Part shown: one piece after another, positions 59,402-64,000 of the stretch
Position numbering within the stretch: the stretch's first letter is position 1
Layout of the letters: the number at the start of each line of letters is the position of its first letter
Assembly: GCF_002895005.1 (NCBI RefSeq)
Contig: NZ_POWF01000010.1
Span: 1-64,000 of the forward strand
From: Hanstruepera neustonica
GTDB taxonomy: Bacteria; Bacteroidota; Bacteroidia; Flavobacteriales; Flavobacteriaceae
Direction of reading: 5' to 3'
Length of the DNA stretch: 64,000 bases
The notes under the pieces: generated by a model
The model's input: the letters and a program-made list of their open reading frames with translations, nothing else
What the model was told of the DNA's origin: nothing
Database searches by the model: none
Made by a program: the position numbers and the translations under genes

Positions 59402-60520
59402 ATGAATTATCAATACCTAGTCATTCTATTTATTTTGGTATCTAATGTTTTTACTTGTGCGCAAATTGACAAGGCAATTAACCAAAATTATTCGTACGAG
59501 GTGGTGGTTCCTGATTTAAGAATTCCCTGGGGTTTTGTGTTTTTACCTGATCAATCTATTTTAGTTACGGAAAAAGATGGCAGACTGATACATTATAAGG
59601 AGGGCAATCGTGAGGAAATCAGTAATGTACCCCAAACTTATGTCAATGGACAAGGAGGCTTAATGGATATAGCATTACATCCCAACTACACAAAAACGGG
59701 TTGGATCTATTTGACTTTATCTTCATCAGAAGGCAAGGGCAAAGGTAGCCACACAGCTTTAATCAGAGGTAAACTACTAAATAAGCAATTTGTAGAATAC
59801 CAACTATTGTATAAAGCCACACCAAACACTCAAGCGGGTCAGCATTTTGGATCGCGAATAGTCTTTGACAATGATGGATATATTTATTTTTCAATTGGAG
59901 AACGTGGGCAACGTGAGGTCAATCCACAAGACATTTATCGTGATGGCGGAAAGATTTACAGACTTTATGATGATGGTCGTATTCCTTCAGATAATCCGTT
60001 TTATAAAACTCCTGGGGCAAAAAAAGCTATTTATTCATTTGGTCATAGAAACCCTCAAGGATTGGCTATGCATCCCGTAACGAAAGAAATTTGGTCTCAT
60101 GAGCATGGACCAAAAGGTGGTGATGAAATAAATATTATCAAATCAGGAAAAAATTATGGATGGCCAAAGGTCACATATGGAAAAAATTATTCCGGTTCAA
60201 AAATTACAGATAAAACTGAAGCCCCAGGGATGGAGTCTCCCATTCATTATTGGGATCCCTCAATCGCTCCAAGCGGAATGACCTTTGTCACTAGCGATAT
60301 TTACCCAGATTGGAAAGGTAATCTGTTAATTGGTTCTTTAAAATTTCAATATCTTAACAATTGCTTTCTTAAAGATAAAAAAATCATTAAAGAAGAACGC
60401 CTGCTAGATGATTTAGGTCGGGTTAGATCTGTTAAAATTGGTCCTGACGGTTACATTTATGTAGGAATTGAAAATCTTGGAATTGTGAAAATTATTCCCA
60501 AAAAAACACAAAAGGATTAG
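59402..60520 (+). CDS. PQQ-dependent sugar dehydrogenase-type (aldose sugar dehydrogenase-like) protein
   Basis: A 372-residue protein with a signal peptide (ends FTCAQ) and the six-bladed beta-propeller of the soluble PQQ glucose dehydrogenase family. Visible motifs are RIPWGFVFLPDQSILVTEKD, the Gly-rich MDIALHPNY, QHFGSRIVFDNDGYIYFS and HRNPQGLAMHP with GEHGPKGGDE-type WSHEHGPKGGDE. It would oxidise aldose sugars in the periplasm with PQQ. No other PQQ gene is in view. Single gene. Confidence 0.88.
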   Translation: MNYQYLVILFILVSNVFTCAQIDKAINQNYSYEVVVPDLRIPWGFVFLPDQSILVTEKDGRLIHYKEGNREEISNVPQTYVNGQGGLMDIALHPNYTKTGWIYLTLSSSEGKGKGSHTALIRGKLLNKQFVEYQLLYKATPNTQAGQHFGSRIVFDNDGYIYFSIGERGQREVNPQDIYRDGGKIYRLYDDGRIPSDNPFYKTPGAKKAIYSFGHRNPQGLAMHPVTKEIWSHEHGPKGGDEINIIKSGKNYGWPKVTYGKNYSGSKITDKTEAPGMESPIHYWDPSIAPSGMTFVTSDIYPDWKGNLLIGSLKFQYLNNCFLKDKKIIKEERLLDDLGRVRSVKIGPDGYIYVGIENLGIVKIIPKKTQKD

Positions 60521-60530
60521 TCTAAAGAAC

Positions 60531-60560
60531 TTTCAATTCCGTACTAAATACTTAAATTTG
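60531..60560 (+). promoter_or_regulatory. Possible promoter of udk
   Basis: TAAATTTG (60553-60560) matches TAnnTTTG about 20 nt before the ATG at 60581, with TTTC at 60531-60534 as a weak -33 element (18-nt spacer). Likely drives udk, the FtsB-like gene and the mutase genes. Confidence 0.4.
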
Positions 60561-60580
60561 TGATTGAAAAAATTTAATAA

Positions 60581-61189
60581 ATGTTAATAATTGGTATTGC
60601 TGGTGGAACAGGTTGTGGCAAGACTACTGTTGTCAATCAAATTCTAAATCAACTCCCTGAAGGCGAAGTTGGCGTTATATCACAAGATTCTTATTACAAG
60701 GACACCTCGCATTTGAGCTATGATGAGCGAGTTAAAATCAATTTTGACCATCCAAGATCCATTGATTTTGAATTGCTGGAAACGCACTTAAAAGAATTAA
60801 AAAAAGGAAATACCATTCCACAACCCATATATTCATTTGTAAAACACAACCGAACTGGCGATACAGTCTTAACACATCCGAGAAAAGTCATGATTGTTGA
60901 AGGTATTCTCATACTGACCAATCCTGAATTGCGTGATATGTTTGATATCAAAATCTTTGTGCATGCCGATAGTGACGAGCGGTTGATAAGGCGTTTAAAG
61001 CGGGATATTTCAGAACGCGGTAGAGATTTGGACGAAGTACTAAACCGTTACCAAAACACCCTAAAGCCCATGCATCAACAATTTATTGAACCGATGAAGG
61101 AATATGCCGATATTATTATTCCAAACAATAAATACAATACGGTTGCTATTGATATTGTGAAAACTATCATAAACGAACGTTTAGTATAA
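60581..61189 (+). CDS. udk: Uridine kinase
   Basis: A 202-residue kinase: P-loop GIAGGTGCGKTTV (4-16), SYYKDTSHLSYDERV-INFDHP (uridine-binding region), a central VEGILIL strand and the end RDISERGRDLDEVLNRYQNT, all typical of Udk. It phosphorylates uridine or cytidine with ATP or GTP in pyrimidine salvage. It overlaps by 1 bp the FtsB/DivIC gene that follows (61189). Confidence 0.96.
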   Translation: MLIIGIAGGTGCGKTTVVNQILNQLPEGEVGVISQDSYYKDTSHLSYDERVKINFDHPRSIDFELLETHLKELKKGNTIPQPIYSFVKHNRTGDTVLTHPRKVMIVEGILILTNPELRDMFDIKIFVHADSDERLIRRLKRDISERGRDLDEVLNRYQNTLKPMHQQFIEPMKEYADIIIPNNKYNTVAIDIVKTIINERLV

Positions 61190-61515
61190 TGGCAAAATTG
61201 AATAGTAAATATTTAAAACCCTTTAAAAATATTTTTCTATTGATATTCATTGTATTCACCATATGGATGTTGTTTTTTGATGCTAATTCCTGGTTTATAC
61301 ATCATGAACTGAATACTGAAATTGATGAATTGGAAGCCGAAAAAGAGTATTATAAAAAAGAAATTGAAAAGGACCAAAAAGCCATTAAAGAATTGAGCAA
61401 TGAAGAAGGTGTTGAACGATTGGCCAGAGAGAAATACTATATGAAGAAAGATAATGAGGATATCTTCATCATAGAATATGAAGATAGCATTCCAAAAGAA
61501 GACAAAAATGACTAA
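61189..61515 (+). CDS. FtsB/DivIC-type septum formation protein
   Basis: A 108-residue protein with one N-terminal membrane helix (about 14-30, NIFLLIFIVFTIWMLFF), then a coiled coil (about 40-70, TEIDELEAEKEYYKKEIEKD) and a conserved short segment EEGVERLAREKYYMKKDNED. This is the usual layout of the FtsB/DivIC family, which joins FtsL and FtsQ at the division site. It overlaps udk by 1 bp and the mutase small subunit by 8 bp. Confidence 0.88.
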   Translation: MAKLNSKYLKPFKNIFLLIFIVFTIWMLFFDANSWFIHHELNTEIDELEAEKEYYKKEIEKDQKAIKELSNEEGVERLAREKYYMKKDNEDIFIIEYEDSIPKEDKND

Positions 61516-62878
61516 AACACTATTTGATCAATTCCCCGAAGTTTCCTCAAAACAGTGGAAACAAAAAATACAAGCTGATTTAAAAGGAGCTGACTATAAC
61601 GATACACTCATTTGGAAAACAAGCGAGGGCATTGATGTCAAGCCTTTTTACCACCTTGATTTTGCTGAAGAGCCGTTATTTCGGGATTCCAAAACCAATT
61701 CAAATTGGAAAATTTGTCAAACTATTTATGTTCAGCACATAGATGTTTCTAACACCAAAGTTTTAGAAGCACTAAACCGTGGTGCTGAAAGTATCCGATT
61801 CATTATTCCATCTACAGAGATTTCATTATCAGAATTGTTAAAGAACATTGATTTGGAATCTACAACCATTTATATTCGACTATTGTTTTTAAATAGTGAA
61901 TACGTCAAGTCATTTGAGAAAATACTCGGCAAAGAATCAGTAAAATTAGAAACAGATATTATTGGCCATTTATGTGAAACTGGTAATTGGTTTCAGGATT
62001 TATCTACTGATCATGAGCAATTGGCATCAATACTAAAAAGTGCTCCTAGCATAAGTATCAATACCGCGTTATATCAAAATGCTGGTGCCACTATGGTACA
62101 ACAATTGGCTTATGGTATGGCTCACTTGAACGAGTATTTTAATTTCTTGGATGCGAAAATTGACAAAAACCAAAAGTCTACAATCCAAATGGTTTTTCAG
62201 GTAGCTATTGGGTCAAATTATTTTTTTGAAATTGCCAAATTGCGTGCCTTAAGGGTGTTATACAAAACTGTAGCTCAAGAATTCGATTTCAATACAGACT
62301 GTTTGATTTTTGCACAGCCTACAAAACGCAACAAAACGATTTATGATTACAATACCAATATGTTGCGAACCACAACCGAATGCATGAGCGCTATATTGGG
62401 TGAGGCCGACATTATTGATAATTTACCCTACGATGCCATCTATCATAAAAATAATGAATTTGGCGACCGCATTGCCCGTAATCAATTACTAGTGTTAAAA
62501 CACGAAAGCTACTTTGATAAAGTTTCCAATCCGGCTGATGGTGCTTATTACATAGAAGAACTAACCAATACTCTGGCCGAAAAAGGACTAAATCTGTTTA
62601 AAGATATTGAATCCAACAGTGGCTTTTTAAAGATGCTAAAAGAGGGAACCATTCAAAGAAAAATAAAAGAGCAAGCCTCCAAAGAGCAAGAAAGCTTTAA
62701 CAATGGTGAAATCACCTTGTTGGGTACCAATAAGCATCCGAATCCAAGTGATAAAATGAATGGAGAATTGGAATTATACCCTTTTATTAAAACTGATATC
62801 AGAAAAACCTTAATAGAACCCCTAATTGGCTATAGGTTGGCCGAAAAATTAGAACAAGAACGTTTAAAAACAGAATAA
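61508..62878 (+). CDS. mutA: Methylmalonyl-CoA mutase, small (beta) subunit
   Basis: About 456 residues from the ATG at 61508, inside the end of the FtsB-like gene. It has the (alpha/beta)8 barrel of the mutase but lacks the cobalamin-binding C-terminal domain and DxHxxG motif, as usual for the non-catalytic subunit. Visible segments: KQKIQADLKGADYNDTLIWK, RLLFLNSEYVKS and TTECMSAILGEADIIDNLPYD. It pairs with the large subunit beginning at 63598 to convert methylmalonyl-CoA to succinyl-CoA. Name mutA follows the usual beta-subunit symbol; alternative naming exists. Confidence 0.9.
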   Translation: MTKTLFDQFPEVSSKQWKQKIQADLKGADYNDTLIWKTSEGIDVKPFYHLDFAEEPLFRDSKTNSNWKICQTIYVQHIDVSNTKVLEALNRGAESIRFIIPSTEISLSELLKNIDLESTTIYIRLLFLNSEYVKSFEKILGKESVKLETDIIGHLCETGNWFQDLSTDHEQLASILKSAPSISINTALYQNAGATMVQQLAYGMAHLNEYFNFLDAKIDKNQKSTIQMVFQVAIGSNYFFEIAKLRALRVLYKTVAQEFDFNTDCLIFAQPTKRNKTIYDYNTNMLRTTTECMSAILGEADIIDNLPYDAIYHKNNEFGDRIARNQLLVLKHESYFDKVSNPADGAYYIEELTNTLAEKGLNLFKDIESNSGFLKMLKEGTIQRKIKEQASKEQESFNNGEITLLGTNKHPNPSDKMNGELELYPFIKTDIRKTLIEPLIGYRLAEKLEQERLKTE

Positions 62879-62898
62879 ATATCAAAAAAACAAACACA

Positions 62899-63585
62899 AT
62901 GAAAACATTATTAAAATTAACCGTTATTGTAATATGTCTATCATTTTATGGTTGTAAAAACGAAAAATCAACTGCCACATTTACTGACTATAAGTATACC
63001 GATACTGAAAACGTTTTAAACTGCACCGATGTAGACACTAAACTTTACAACGAGGCACTTTTGTCTTTTGAAGAAGATATCATCAAAGCCTTCAACCCTC
63101 GAAATAATGACCCAAGAGTTGCCTACTCAACATTTTTCAGAAGCTTGCTAGGTAATCGAGTTGATTTTCAATCTGTAGCATCACCACACACCATGAAAGT
63201 TTTTGAAGCCTTGAAAGGACAATCTAACTTATGGAATAGTGATAATACCATTAATTATAAGGCGCCTATTTTCAAATGCTTGAGTAGTAATTTCAAAAAC
63301 CAAAGTTTAGCTACCACTTTTAATGCTTTGGTTGAAACCAATAGTATGCGTCTGGACTTAATTGGAGCGCCTCTTCAAAAAGAAATTAAAAATGCTAATT
63401 CAGATAGGTATTTATCTATGTACATAGCTTTAGATATGTATTATGCTAACTTGTTCAAGGTTGATCCAACTAAAGTAACCGAGAAACCGGCTATTGAAGA
63501 AACCACATTACAAACCACCCCAAGTAAACCAACCATGCAACAAAAACCAGCTGATGATCCTCATGCAGGACATAACCACGACTAA
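62899..63585 (+). CDS. Lipoprotein of unknown function between the mutase genes
   Basis: A 228-residue lipoprotein (LSFYGC, lipid Cys near 19). The mature part is mostly helical (VDTKLYNEALLSFEEDIIKA and NDPRVAYSTFFRSLLGN) and ends in a Thr/Pro/Lys-rich linker with HAGHNHD, a short His motif that could bind metal. I do not recognise the family. It lies 20 nt after the small mutase subunit and 12 nt before the large one, so it is co-transcribed with both. Confidence 0.75.
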   Translation: MKTLLKLTVIVICLSFYGCKNEKSTATFTDYKYTDTENVLNCTDVDTKLYNEALLSFEEDIIKAFNPRNNDPRVAYSTFFRSLLGNRVDFQSVASPHTMKVFEALKGQSNLWNSDNTINYKAPIFKCLSSNFKNQSLATTFNALVETNSMRLDLIGAPLQKEIKNANSDRYLSMYIALDMYYANLFKVDPTKVTEKPAIEETTLQTTPSKPTMQQKPADDPHAGHNHD

Positions 63586-63597
63586 TAAATAAAATTC

Positions 63598-64000
63598 ATG
63601 ACCCGTAAAAACCTTCAGCATATCAAATTAGAATCCAATAAAACCCAATCGGAATCAGACAGATCATTATTTATGACTGCTGAGGATATTCCGGTACAGT
63701 CCACATATTCTAAAGCGGATTTAAAAGACATTGAACATCTAAATTTTGTGGCAGGAATTGCGCCCAATTTGCGTGGTCCCTACTCTACCATGTATGTCCG
63801 TAGACCTTGGACCATTAGGCAATATGCTGGTTTCTCAACGGCCGAAGAAAGTAACGCTTTTTACAGACGCAATTTAGCAGCAGGACAAAAAGGTCTCTCC
63901 GTGGCATTCGATTTAGCAACCCACAGAGGCTATGATTCCGATCATGAACGGGTGGTTGGTGATGTTGGTAAAGCAGGTGTCGCAATCGATTCGGTTGAGG
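63598..64000 (+). CDS. mutB: Methylmalonyl-CoA mutase, large (alpha) subunit, partial (cut by window end)
   Basis: The first 134 codons are present. The protein starts [12 protein letters not shown] and shows the family segments [37 protein letters not shown] and [20 protein letters not shown] followed by [20 protein letters not shown]. These bind CoA and shape the active site. The cobalamin-binding domain lies beyond the window. It uses adenosylcobalamin to isomerise methylmalonyl-CoA and succinyl-CoA in propionate metabolism. Confidence 0.95.
   Translation, partial: MTRKNLQHIKLESNKTQSESDRSLFMTAEDIPVQSTYSKADLKDIEHLNFVAGIAPNLRGPYSTMYVRRPWTIRQYAGFSTAEESNAFYRRNLAAGQKGLSVAFDLATHRGYDSDHERVVGDVGKAGVAIDSVE

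Overview
The window looks like the chromosome of a marine-type flavobacterium (Bacteroidota, Flavobacteriaceae). The DNA is AT-rich. Many promoters show the Bacteroidota -7 motif TAnnTTTG, and Shine-Dalgarno sequences are not obvious. Gene content is typical of the group: a T9SS sorting-domain protein, TonB-dependent receptors with carboxypeptidase-like N-domains, DUF6090, DUF4331, 2TM-domain and LETM1-related proteins, a LytS/LytTR pair, and a SpoIIM/DUF4129/DUF4350/MoxR/DUF58 operon. All calls come from reading the sequence; no database search was run.

Bases 1-6340 are the most unusual part. Eight related imperfect palindromes of about 136 bp separate single small genes (one cassette holds four), all on the + strand. 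The repeats are built like integron attC sites: outer R boxes ending AAC/GTT, a 3-nt left and about 6-nt right unpaired spacer, 16-18 bp L arms, and a variable centre with sub-hairpins. The outer boxes match across a cassette (its first bases against its last) rather than being conserved between repeats, as expected if each cassette once closed into a circle. Every arm also carries A:C mismatches on the top strand that become G:T wobbles on the bottom strand, as if the bottom strand is the one that folds. The R boxes do not fit the usual GTTRRRY consensus and no integrase is in view; the array continues off the left edge. Cargo includes a SpoT-like HD hydrolase, a MarR/thioredoxin/DUF2024 redox operon with palindromic operators, a miniature four-helix cytochrome-oxidase-subunit-I-like protein, and small lipoproteins.

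6361-16520: a SnoaL-like lipoprotein, a Crp-like regulator, a TAP-type peptidase/hydrolase, an amidohydrolase lipoprotein, a secreted EEP-family hydrolase, a T9SS cargo protein, an alpha/beta hydrolase and four tandem DUF6090 paralogues. 16576-21446 (minus): a DUF4331 protein split over two genes, then a TPR lipoprotein and a TonB-dependent receptor. 21593-32879: a LETM1-related protein, a LytS/LytTR operon in which the kinase is fused to a 2TM module, TonB, formate-tetrahydrofolate ligase, a TauE/SafE transporter and a second TonB-dependent receptor.

33016-46579: lysoplasmalogenase-like protein, NDH-2, an ECF sigma factor with a membrane partner, PlsC-like acyltransferase, NUDIX hydrolase, cyclophilin, TRIC channel, RDD protein and the six-gene MoxR operon. 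46644-59308: Dps divergent from OxyR, AIM24, a PadR/PspC/DUF2807 envelope-stress operon, a porin between two YceI-like genes, thioredoxin reductase, a holin-X/YtxH operon, a SlyD-like FKBP and tRNA-Pro(TGG). 59402-64000: a PQQ-type sugar dehydrogenase, uridine kinase, FtsB/DivIC, and methylmalonyl-CoA mutase small and large subunits, the last cut by the window end. No gene-free stretch exceeds about 300 bases.
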